Below the pieces are notes generated by a model, which worked only from the letters and a program-made list of their open reading frames with translations, was not told the DNA's origin and made no database searches. The position numbers and the translations under genes are program-made. This document shows positions 1 through 12,951 of a stretch of DNA of 64,000 nt, piece after piece; the first letter of the stretch is position 1; each line of letters starts with the position of its first letter. Source of the DNA: Lottia gigantea (Eukaryota > Mollusca > Gastropoda > Lottiidae); assembly GCF_000327385.1 (NCBI RefSeq), contig NW_008710049.1, forward strand, positions 2,049,079 through 2,113,078, given 5' to 3'.

Positions 1-381
1 TGAGCGACTAAAGATGGTCAGTTTACAAGTTTTCTGAGACAGCAGTCTGTTACAATACCCTTTTACCCAAAAAATTATTGATACTATTTGATCAAAATTC
101 CACTGAACACTATTTAAATAAAATTTTTATTGGATTATAAATGACAAGTGAGAAAACAAATTATCCAGATCTGTATTTTAATCAGATTGAGTAAACATAG
201 CGTAGGAAATTTTGTTTACCCAATTTCCCTAGATGCTTTTTCATGTCAGTTCCTCTGACCTGCAGAACAGAAGTGTGTTTCAAATTCCTTATAAAGATAT
301 TCTGTATTTTGTAATACTGATTTAGTGATACAAAAATGTTTGTGTCGAAGTAAGTTTGCTTGTTAATGTCTATTTTTTCAG
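1..381 (+). other. Intron (upstream part cut by window edge)
   Basis: This is intron sequence of the BAIAP3-like gene. It ends in a pyrimidine-rich tract and TTTTTTCAG just before 382. I see no coding signal in it. Confidence 0.7.
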
Positions 382-3300
382 CCACCTATTGTTATACTTA
401 ACCTGACCGTTGTAGAAGCTCGTGGTTTAGAGGCCAAAGATGCTGATGGTAGGTTTTCTTTTCTGTCTTTTAATATTGATCACAGCTGCAGTTGTGTCAT
501 TCCATGTGGAACAACAGGCATTTCTAAACTCTGGGGTATTTTTAAGAATTATTACTTGGTATTTCAGATCATCAGCTTAGTGACTTTTTCTTCCTATTTG
601 TAGTGTTGAATGGTACCATGTAATTTATTTATAATACAGACTTTAGTAAATGCATAATGGACAGTGCATACAAATATGAGATTTTGAATAAAAAAATTCC
701 TCTTATCAGTATTGACCCTTCTTTTCTCCTATAGATAAAAATTTTTTTAAATTTATTTGCATCTCATTTTTTTCAACTTTCCTCTAATTAAATTTGACGA
801 TTTTTGTAGGATTCAGTGATCCATATTGTATGATGGGTATTATGCCTGCCAGAAATACAGAAGATCCCACAGCCTTCTTCTCCTCAGATGATGAATTTAG
901 TAAACCAAAGGAGAAAGATAGAATGGGATTAAAGAAATTCTCTTCTAGTTTAAAGAAGAAGAAGGATAAAGCTCAAGCCGTTCGAGATTTAGTGCCAGCC
1001 AAGTTAATCCGAACTACATCAGTAAAACCTAACACTTTAAATCCTTTATGGAATGAAAAATTCAGATTGTAAGTTCTCATACTTTGAAAATAATTTAATG
1101 TAAGAGCACTGGGTATATATTGATTGATATATTAAAATTATTGAGAAAAATTGTTTTTGTACAAACAAAAGAACTTGATATATATGATCAAGCAAAACCC
1201 TGTAGGCCTATCTTGACTGTAAGGCTTCTTGACTTATGTCTTTGTCCATTTGTGTTCAATCTTTTTACATAGTTCAGGGCTTTCACTTGAAATTAATAAC
1301 TACATAATAATAAAACAAGATGGATTAACATTGGGAATCGATTGCAGGAATATGGTCCTTGAATTAATCACTTCCTTGTGACTTGTTTCACCTATTAGAA
1401 TTAAAAAAATACTGACTTGATGTTTGTCTGCAATATTAAAAGTAATTGGGATCAAGTTCTATAAGCTAGAAGAAAGAACGATCTATCACTCAGTTCCCCA
1501 GTCCCCAGAATTGCACTATTATATTCAATACAAAAACCTACTATAGATCTATATGTCACAAAATTTCAAAAGTATTACCTATTATGTAAATATATTTACA
1601 GTGATTTAGATGATGTTCATACAGATAGACTTCATCTTGATATATGGTAAGTATCATTTATAAAAAAATATTTGGGGCAGGGGGGAATCTTCAAAGCGTC
1701 TATCTGAAAGTCATCAGATTACTAGGATGGTGTAAATATTATGAGGGTTGGTCAAAAAGTTGAACTGATAATTATTGGACATAGACAACCATATATCATG
1801 GTGTGCCTTATTGTGTTTCTTTTGCATGTCAAACATCCAAAGGTATTGGATTATCAAGCAGAGAGAGACCTTCAAACCAACATAGGGTCAATATGAATCC
1901 AGAAAATGAGAAAGTTGAGTCTCAAGCTGCAAGAGACCTTGGAAGAATTACAACTAAGAAAATTGATGTTCAAGGTCCTGTAGTTGTCAGTTGAACATCA
2001 TTTAAGATATGCTTATATATGTGTATTGTTTATTTGGTATATTTATTATCTAAAGATTATAATGTTACGTATAAGTTTAATTATATTTACTACAGGGACC
2101 ATGATGATGAGTTTTCAGTAGTAGATGCTGCTAAAAGATTGAATGAAGTATCTGGAATTAAAGGATTAGGGAGATTTTTTAAACAAGTGGCTCAATCTGC
2201 TAGAACTAAAGATGATACTAATGTTGATGATTTTCTAGGTTGTGTCAATATACAGTTTGATGTAAGTAAATCTTTTGAAACTTTCTCTCTCTTTGGTGAC
2301 ACTTTCCAAAAAGAAACCGACTTCTAATTTATCCACAATTACCGTATTTGAAAATGATTGCCATAGATAAATTATCAAAATACATCAGAACAGTTGGTTT
2401 GTAAATAAATAAGGATTGAATTTTGAGTAGGTCTATTGGAATTGAAAGTAGGGTGATTCCTGTCTTATCTCTTCGAGGATGTAAACAATTGACTGTTGAA
2501 GGTCTTTCATCTTTGAGATATGATACCTAGACAGCTATATTCTTTGATTTTTACATTTCCTGAACTTTAACAGATTTTCTCATTAAAGCATGTTGATGAA
2601 TTTCTGTAAGTGAGAGAAAACAGATTCAAAGCTTCAGACTAATGCTATAATGGAAAAAGATAATCTATTAATGAACTATACCAACATGTCATATTATAAG
2701 AGCTGTTAATATTGACTGTATTTGCCAATCAAGTCTGATTAGAGCCTGAGAATGACTGACTATGATGTTGATAGCCACTTTTGTGGATTTTTGCATTCTC
2801 ATATATATATTAATGTAGGATTTATGGATACCTTTGAAATGTGATCTTATCTATCTGTTCACAAATGATGCAGAATTTTTCAAATGATTTTACTGAAACT
2901 CTATATACTTGTATATTGATTAATAAAATAATGGTCAAGACATCTGTCAACGAGTGTTGATAATTCTTCTTTGGATGTATTTACTAAAAATAAAAGGACA
3001 GTAATATCAATTCATACCGACATGGTTGTGGACACTTGATTCTATATGATGAAATTTGGTAATAAAAGTGAATTAAGGAACTGTAATATCCGTTAAAAGC
3101 AATAATTCTGATTCATAGCTGTATAATAATACTATAATGGACTATAATAATCTGTTATTACACATTTCAACAAGTCATATTGATATTCAACGAATGTGTC
3201 ATATTAGAACTTTATGATGTAGAAATATAGTGATATATATATTGAGAGTTGATATTGCATAATTATCATATTGATTTATCAGTATTCTCTTTTATTATAT

Positions 3301-3956
3301 CAACAAACCTTCAACAGCATTTCCTGTACAAAATAATGTAGTGGAAGTATTTTTTTTTAATTCTTTGATGACGTTTCAATATTGTATATATGTCCATAAA
3401 AAAATAAATGACACGACATGAAAGTGCTAAGTGCTCTACTATTCTGAGGGTAATATATTGAAGTCCCTGAAGGACAGTCCTTATTGACATTCAGAAATAT
3501 CAATAGTATATGGTTTTGTCTTCTACATACATCAGTTTTCTGCATATAAATTTGTAACGCAGAACTTTATAAAAATATCATTAATATTGCGTGAAATTAC
3601 TTTTTCATGGATCTTCTCTCTGACTGTCAATAATAACTATCAGAGACTAGATACACAGTCAGCAAGTTTCAAACTATACCTAGATGTATTATCAATTGGT
3701 CGTATATAGTTTTGAGGTCTATTAAGTGTATAAATTTCAATTTTCATTATAGGATATTCCATCTATTGGGCACGATAAATGGTATAAACTTGAAGGTCGT
3801 TCTGCAAGGTCAAATATTCAAGGTGAAATACATTTAAAGTGTAACCTAGCAACAAGAGAGGATCGTGGGATACCAGAAGATGATAACTGGACTGATATTT
3901 TACAACATGAAGATTTGATGAGAATTATGATTGAACATGAAATACGAAATTCCAAG
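382..3956 (+). other. BAIAP3: C2A-domain exons of the BAIAP3-like gene
   Basis: Five exons encode the first C2 domain and the linker behind it. The 259-nt exon at 810-1068 carries DPYCMMGI followed by a lysine-rich insertion ([19 protein letters not shown]) typical of the long C2A loop in this subfamily. The Asp pairs in DADGFSDP and WDHDDE are retained, so calcium binding is expected. The exon at 2096-2261 ends with [12 protein letters not shown], and 3753-3956 continues with [16 protein letters not shown], the final strand of the domain. Confidence 0.88.
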
Positions 3957-6900
3957 GTTAGATTATCGTTATCCTTCAAGTCTAGCCTTTGATAACGCAA
4001 CAAGGGATTCAGCCCCATCACCAGAAGTCAATTTGAGCTGCTGCTCAAATTTGTGTCGAGGTGGAGTGGGCATTTCAAATCTTTGAAAACTCTGGTCAAC
4101 CACCACAATTCAATTTTAAATATTTTCTTGGAAAATACATTTGCGATGATTCCAAACTAGTTTGATATTCTATTTCAAATTATGATGTAATTTGGCTGTA
4201 AAGCCTGTAAGTGTTCTTTTCAACAATCTGAGACCCTCCCTTGAAAATCTTTTTGAGAATTAGAGCCCTCAATTACCTAAAACATTATTCCCAGTGATCT
4301 AAAATAAAACATTCTGATGAAATAAATCTACCTGCTATGATTATCTTTGGGATTAATTCTGTTTGCTTGGGCTGAAGGGACACTATTCTTATTAAATAAT
4401 ATTACTGAATTTATTTGAGTTTCAACTTGAAGTCTCTAGTAAGCAATGAATAAAGGGAAAGAAAGTTCGGAGCAAGCATTTGCTCATATCAGCTCAAATA
4501 TGTTAATTATTTGTTGAATCTTCCAGCAATTTTTTGTATCAATGAATGTTTTTGATTGTACCATTGACGTGATGTCCTTTAAACAAGCTTAAGGAACACG
4601 CTTTGACGCTGATTTTATGCAAAATGTTCATGTTTCATTTTAAATTTCAGTTAATGTTTTGATATTTAGAGCTCTATTGAAACAGTAGAACGTTTCCTGT
4701 CACAATAGTAAAACCTTTATTGATTAAACTGTGTTCTATTGTAGACTGCGTCCTATTTATGGAATGGTGAATTACCTCAAGCAGCTAAAACTATTCTACA
4801 CCAACACGCTATCCAGGGTGATATAACTGATGTTCAAAGAGCCATGTGGTTAGTTATTTATTCTATATTTCTATTTTGAATTTTCACCAAATCTAATTTT
4901 ATACACCCACATGGAAATGTGCAATAAAACCAAAGACACAATTTGATTCACAAAGTTTTTAACTTTGCCCTAAGGCACAATAAATGGTTAAACAATCAAA
5001 AAATATGATCTACTTAACTTTTTCAAGAACACAATGGCTCCTTCCACAGGGATAGATACACATGAAATGTCAGTTGGAATTTAAATTTCACTTTCCTTGG
5101 TAGTTGTTAAATGTTAAATTGCTTGAATGTTGAATGTTTATGAGCCATCCATAGAAATGTTTCTGTTTAAAAACAATACAATATTAACTATATTGAGTAG
5201 CAAGAGAAACATCTTGTGAATGTAAGAAATAGATATCTATATTTTCAAATGCTCCTTTATGTAATTACATATTCATTACACGTTAATATTTCAGTCGTTG
5301 GATGGCTTACAGTAGAAAACATACAGAATATTCCCTAGATTATGAGTTATTATTAAAATTATTGTTTGAATTGGATAAAATTTGGAAACCTGGCACATTA
5401 TCTAGAGAAGAAGTAAGTAAATTAGATTTTCTACTTTGCTTAAGAATGTTCCAAAATAACTGCTAAATTGAACAGGATGATTTATGAGTGCTATGTTACT
5501 TTCTGCTCTTCATTGGGCTAAAAGAGGTTGAAATATGTGGGCTAAACCGGTCCTGAAGTGATAAGGTTCAGGTTGTTCAATATGAGTCTTGGTTCAAAAG
5601 TTAACCGTTTTACCAGTGGATTATTGGACATTCTTCAAGCCATTTCTTTTTTGAATAATTAGAAGATTCTTGTTAGTACTAATCTATAATTAGGCGGTAT
5701 TATTACTATGCATAATGGTATGTTGCTTCCCCATATTTTTAGAGTAGAGCTATATTTTCTTTTATGCTAATTTTTCAGTTTTATGGCTCAACGGTAATGT
5801 TTTTTTTTTACAATATTAGCCACGATCAGAATATTTAAGGATATTTTCACTTGTGTATTAAACAACACTAAATTTTTTTCTCATGCAACTTGATCACCAT
5901 TTGAACACATTGAAACTAGTTTAGGTTATGCTTTCTATAATTTTAGCCAAATTTTGCACTATAGTTTGAAGACACAATCAAATAATTTAAACTTAATTTA
6001 TATTTCCAAGTTCGTTTCTAGTTTGATGTTTTTAGATAAAAGACAAAATGCACAAATGTTGTAGCATTATGGGTATGTCATGGCTGGTTATATGACTTCA
6101 TTTGCCTTTTCTATTTAATTCCAATCAGCATTGATTGTGGGTCAAGTAGAAATTATAGAATAAAACAGATCTATGTGTTCATGTTCATTGTATCCTTTAT
6201 TGCAAACTGCTTGTAAATATTTGGGCATCACATTAACACGTTCACGTTGACACTTGATCTCAGTTTACTTATCAGATGACTTCTTGTGTCCAATCATTAC
6301 TTTATAATAATATTTATGTACTGTTCTGTCACTGATATCAAATTTAATCTGATCACTGAATCTCTAAAGTCTGAATGTTTTCTCAGCTAATTATCTGTGA
6401 AACAAGGCTTAAACAATTATTTAGATATATTTTGTTAAGTTATCATTTCTAGTGAAAGACCAGATAACTATAGAGTTCAGGTCGTTGTTTCATTACAAGA
6501 TATCAGTATTTTCTTTGACTGAAAAAATCAAAGAAGTTACATATTGTGTCCTCATAGTCTATGCAGGCTGGTTAATTAAAACTCAAAGACATTCATTGAC
6601 ATGATGAGGCGTCTGCCACATGTCATAGAGATACATGTATTCCTGAGAAAACTGTCTTTACTGACAAATCAAAGGAAAACTTTACTGATATATGAGTCTG
6701 TATTTTCACAAGAGCTAATTATTAGTACATTAGAATATACAGGTGTGATTTTATTTTCTTGGTGAACATAGATTTTATTTTCTTGGTGAATATAGATTTT
6801 ATTTTCTTGGTGAATATAGATTTTATTTTCTTGGTGAACATAGATTTATTTTCTTGGTGAACATAAATTTATTTTCTTGGTGAACATAGATTTATTTTCT

Positions 6901-9900
6901 TGGTGAATATAGATTTTATTTTCTTGGTGAATATAGATTTTATTTTCTTGGTGAACATAGATTTTATTTTCTTGGTGAACATAGATTTATTTTCTTGGTG
7001 AACATAAATTTATTTTCTTGGAAAACAAAAATTTATTTTCTTGATGAACATTGATTTTATTTTCAATCTCTGCATCAAGTATTACATATACTGACAGAAA
7101 ATGATTGAATTTTTATACGCCCACATGAAATGGGGGCGTATATTGCTGTCACCCATGTCCGTCTGTCCGTCAGCAATTGTTCGTAAACACTCTACTAGAC
7201 ACAATTCTTGACAGATTTGACAAAACTTGGTATGAGTGTTCGTAATCACCCAAGGATGAACCCTATTGAAAATCAGAAGAATCGAAAAATATTTAGTATA
7301 AGTTATTGCCCTTGTTCTTGAAAAACCTTCTATGACTGAAGGATGAATATTTCATACTGGTGATTGTTACTGTACTGCTAAATACTTTTATTCAAAATCA
7401 AAGCTGCCAGTGGGCGTATATTACTTTGCCTGGCAAGTTCTTAATAAAACAGATGATATTGTACAATTTCTGTCTTACAAGCTCTCAATAACACCTTTCT
7501 TTCTGCATTATAAATTCACTATTTATCACCACTTGAAACAATATATAAAACAATGTATATGATGTAGAAGATATCAGTGAAGTATCTGAAACTAAATTCA
7601 TATGTTAGAAACAAAATGAATTAACCTTTTGGCTGAGATCAAAGTAAAGTATAACTGACTAGCATGGATCACCTTTGTTTTATTCTAAAAACAAAACTTA
7701 AATTAACTTCAATCTTTTTAAAAGGTATTGTTTATATTAATCATGCGTTCATTTCTTTACAGGAGGAATGTTTAGCAGAATCTTTTAATATTTTCATCGA
7801 ATATAGTTTAAATTTATTAAGACGCCATCGTGAGATTTTTCCACCCTCAAATAAAGCAGCTTTTGTACGTTTAGAAGGCATGTTAAGGTTAGTGGTAAAA
7901 ACCTGAATTTTTAACTGTGACTTTAATATAGTGAATGACCTACTTTTCTGCATTTAATGGTTTAATGAAGAGGCGTAACATCATGCTGTGCGCAATGAAG
8001 GAAATACTGACAGGAATAACCAACAACTAGCTTTCAAACATATCATATTTTGTTTAAGGACATATCATTTGGTAGTCTTGATTTATTCAGAATGATTTAC
8101 CTAATTGAATCACCCCAAAGATACTACACAAGTTGTTTCTATAATTGACTCTCAATATTCATTTGTTGAATATGAAATTATACATTAATGATTTTTCAGA
8201 TGTTTAGTAAAGATTTATGATATGAAAGTTTTTAAGAAATGTTGTCCATTTATAAAAGATTTGCATCCAGAAATTACACATGTTATAAAGGTAAAACTTT
8301 CTTTAAATACTTTATAACCTTTTGTGATTGGAGTTATTTATTTTGAATTAGATTATATCAACTTAGTTAAAGCAGTACAAATATAATTAAATTGACAATT
8401 TTGAGGTTAAAGGTCATTTTTGTTTTGTATTCTTTTGCTTAAGTAATTAAATGCGATGCAACAAAAAGATTTTCTGTGAAGAGGAAATGTGAGACAATTC
8501 ACTCAACTTGTGCTTCACTGTTGTTCTGTTATATTTATTATATATATCATGTTTTACAGAAAGGAACCTTAGAATGGTATGAAAGACAAGCTACTACATG
8601 TAGGTCACAAGCTAAGGTAATAACAAAATTAACTTTTCTTAAATATGAATTTCTGTTTTAACACTACTTGTACTAATCAATGTTAATACCAATGTCTAAA
8701 ATGTGTGAATAGATAAGTAAGGTGTCCAGTATGGTGTGAGATTATTGATACAGTAGAAAATAAAAGAAATGAAATGAAATGAAATGAATGGAGTTTTATG
8801 TCCTACTTTTCTGCACCATAGAAAATAAAAGAAGCTGTATCTATAATCCTGCACCTGCAACAAACACTTAAACTGACTCCATATCTTTTACATAGATTAA
8901 TCGGGTGTCCCAAAATAAAAAAGGAGCTAGATGGTTGCCAGTATCTGAGTAATGATTTCATCATTTCCAAGCTTTTTTAGGGTGTTTGAACGTCGCTTGT
9001 TTATGATTTCAATTGGATGAAATACAAGAGGTTTCTGAAATTAATTCCTAATCTAATTTTTTTTTTTTTTAATGAATGAAACTTGACTTGGTACGAATCT
9101 TCCACAGTTAGACTTAGAACTTTTCAGTATAACTAAAATTTTTATTACTTGACAGACTTCTGTATAAGTAGTTTTATATTATATTTCAGAGAGAAGATGA
9201 TAACCTTCAGAGCTTACTAGATTTAACCAATACATTGAATTCTGACATACACATGGCTTTACATTATTACAATAAAGTATTCCAAGAGTAAGTGATATTA
9301 TATGATACACATGGCTTTACATTATAACAATGAAGTATTCCAAGAGTAAGTGATATATATGATACGCATGGCTTTACATTATTACAATAAAGTATTCCAA
9401 GAGTAAGTGATATATGATACACATGGCTTTACATTATAACAATAAAGTATTCCAAGAGTAAGTGATATTATATGATACGCACGGCTTTACATTATTACAA
9501 TAAAGTATTCCTAGGGTTAGTGATATTATATTATACACATGGCTTTATATTATTACAATAAAGTATTCCAAGAGTAAGTGATATTATATTATACACATAG
9601 CTTTACATTATTACAATAAAGTATTCCTAGGGTTAGTGATATTATATTATACACATGGCTTTACATTATTATAATAAAGTATTCCTAGGGTTAGTGATAT
9701 TATATTATACACATGGCTTTACATTATTACAATAAAGTATTCCAAGAGTAAGTGATATTATATTATACACATGGCTTTACATTATTACAATAAAGTATTC
9801 CTAGGGTTAGTGATATTATATTATACACATGGCTTTATATTATTACAATAAAGTATTCCAAGAGTAAGTGATATTATATTATACACATAGCTTTACATTA

Positions 9901-12900
9901 TTACAATAAAGTATTCCTAGGGTTAGTGATATTATATTATACACATGGCTTTATATTATTACAATAAAGTATTCCAAGAGTAAGTGATATTATATTATAC
10001 ACATGGCTTTACATTATTACAATAAAGTATTCCAAGAGTAAGTGATATTATATTATACACATGGCTTTACATTATTACAATAAAGTATTCCAAGAGTAAG
10101 TGATATTATATTATACACATGGCTTTACATTATTACAATAAAGTATTCCAAGAGTAAGTGATATTATATTATACACATAGCTTTACATTATTACAATAAA
10201 ATATTCCAAGAGTTAGTGATATTATATGATACACATAGCTTTACATTATTACAATAAAGTATTCTAAAAACTTTTCTGTTATGTCTGTGGGAAATGATCA
10301 ATTGGCAATCCAATTCTAATTCTTGAAACTGGAAAAACAATTGATTGATTTCTTATTTATACATTATTGTATTGTTTTCAGGCATGTCAGTGTTGATTAT
10401 TTTCATATTGTTTATCGTCATCTTGATAAACTAGTAAGTATTCATACATCATTTACAAATTGTCTTAACATACAATGACAGTTTGTTTTATACTGAGTAC
10501 AAGATGCTCTAGCCTTATAGTTTTTTCTCAAAATGTGATAGTAGCTAAACCCTTCCCAGCATGATTCTGTATAATCATTTCTTAGTGCTATACAAACTGT
10601 TTCATGCTTCTTGTAGTCTTTATAGGAATATAGTTCTTAATATAGCAAGATAAAGATATTTTACATGCAACCTTTTTTGAGCTTTAATAAAATTTTGTAC
10701 ATTGTTGTCAAGAAACACTAGCAAAGATTTGTGTGTTCATCTGAGTATTATTCAAAGATTTTTATTCATGTGGTTGTTATGAATCATACTCAGATGAGCT
10801 AAAATATCTCTAATGGACTATACATTATTTATGAATAAGTCTAATTATACAATAGATCTAATTATACATCATGTCAAATGATAATCTTGACAATTATAAT
10901 GAAATGAAATGAGTGGAGTTATATGTCCTGCTTTTCTGTACCATGTGGGCTAATGAAGGCAATGCCATGCAGGGTGCAATGAGGGAAATTTTTCTAGGAC
11001 AGCGGCATAATAAGCCTGCTTTTTATCGATTTCCAACTGTCAAGGGATCTTTAACGTGCATAGTCACATGACTTTTACCATGTCAGCCCCTCTTACCTGT
11101 ATCACTGACAAGGGAAACCAGGTTGAAAAACCTTAAGTTATTTTCCCGACAACATTTTACTTACAGTTCAGTTTTACTTTTTGTCCATCTCCTGATCTAA
11201 CAAAGCATAAAAAATCTTATTAGAAAGGAGAAAACAACCATGTGTAGAGGCATCTTTGATATTTATGTGGATAAACTTTCAATGTTTTAATTTTAATACT
11301 TTAGAAGTCTTAGTGTATCAATTTATATGGAAATAAATTCCTTCCATTTATTAATGAAATTATTCTGTATGAATATTCATTTATGAAAATACCATTTATT
11401 AATTAAAAACTCACTATAGTTTGCAGGAGATGTTGGTAAAGCCTTGGAGGATGAGGTTTGTGTTTCTAAAGAAAAACCTTCCATCACTTATTTGGTTTAA
11501 AATGTTGTGAATCACTCACTACTCACTCAATTTCACTTACTTAACTTTCTCTCTCTGTCTCTGTCTTATAATATTACCAACAGTTCAGCACAGTTGAAGA
11601 GTTAGGGTCAGTCTAAAGGCCATTATTAAAATAGTATTGGTTCTGGTGTTGGCAGGACAATTTTCAGGACACTATGACTGAGCCTTATCACAACTGCATC
11701 TCCTTTTTCGGAGAGTCCACGATATTTGTTTTTATTTTAAACTGCTTGATTGTTATGCACAATTTCAAATGTGAAAGATCTAACTATATATAAGGAAATG
11801 GTTTTACCATATTTTGTTTTATGTGACTATTAAAGGACAAATGTGTAATCCCAAAAACACTGCATGCATAGTATAGTCAAATACAAATTTTATATTATTT
11901 GTTTTCACCACTGCTTGAATATTATTTTTGTAGAATTTTCAATGTGATTTATTCTTTGGCCACATATTTAGGTAATGGTATGATAAAACTATGCACATGA
12001 AAATAAGCACAGGCACTTAAAACCTACTAATTTACCATGTATATATATATGGGTATATAAGATGGGTTTATATAACTTGTTTGCATTAGTGACTGCATTA
12101 GTGGAGGTATACACACTCCTTGGATACATTGGAACTATGTACAGTTTCAAGGCCAGCCATATAGAGGATGAGCATGAGAATACTGGAAGAGATGGGCCTC
12201 ATGTCTAATATTTACCCATATATTTTACTGTTATCAAGACTTTGCTAGAATTCAAATATTTTTCACATTATTTCAGGAAATTTCACAGAAATTCGATTAA
12301 TATTGCCTAATACTGCTATATTTATACTATTAAATTGTATATGTTAATATAAAAAAGTATTTATCATTATTGCTGATATTGATGTTGGTAAACAGGTGCT
12401 CCTTTATACTTATCTATTACATTCTATTTTTAGTTAGGTGATGAGCTTCACCAAGATTTAAAGACAATATTGAAAAAGTCTGGATGTGATAAAGAAATTC
12501 TACCTAATGAACTTGATGATGCTAATGCTTCTGGTACATCTTTATTTGAACTATATTTAGCTATACAAGAATTTACTAAGTACAGTTCACATCTACCACA
12601 TAAGTAAGTTATGACAATATTTACCATAGCTCATAATGGGCTATCTAAAGCACATTTCAGAATCGAAATTTGATGTCTCTGCTTTAACAAAGCAGAGCCA
12701 GCTTAGACTATAGTGACTTTCTCTTCAGAGGAACCTATAAAGTTGTAATAACTGTTTTAATGTGAGACTGTAAACAATGTTCTGTTTGGCATTTGTTAAT
12801 CAATTTACAGATATTTGGAAGTAGAAAGAAAGTTTATCAGAGATAGATAAAATAAATGTTTATATTCTTAAAGATTTTCATGGTTTGAATAAAAATATAA

Positions 12901-12914
12901 GTAGAATGTTTATC

Positions 12915-12951
<37 letters not shown>

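Noticed and set aside
4030-4051. Inverted repeat AATTTGAGC-TGCT-GCTCAAATT in a BAIAP3 intron
   Set aside because: Short hairpin without neighbours or conservation evidence; it could be chance.
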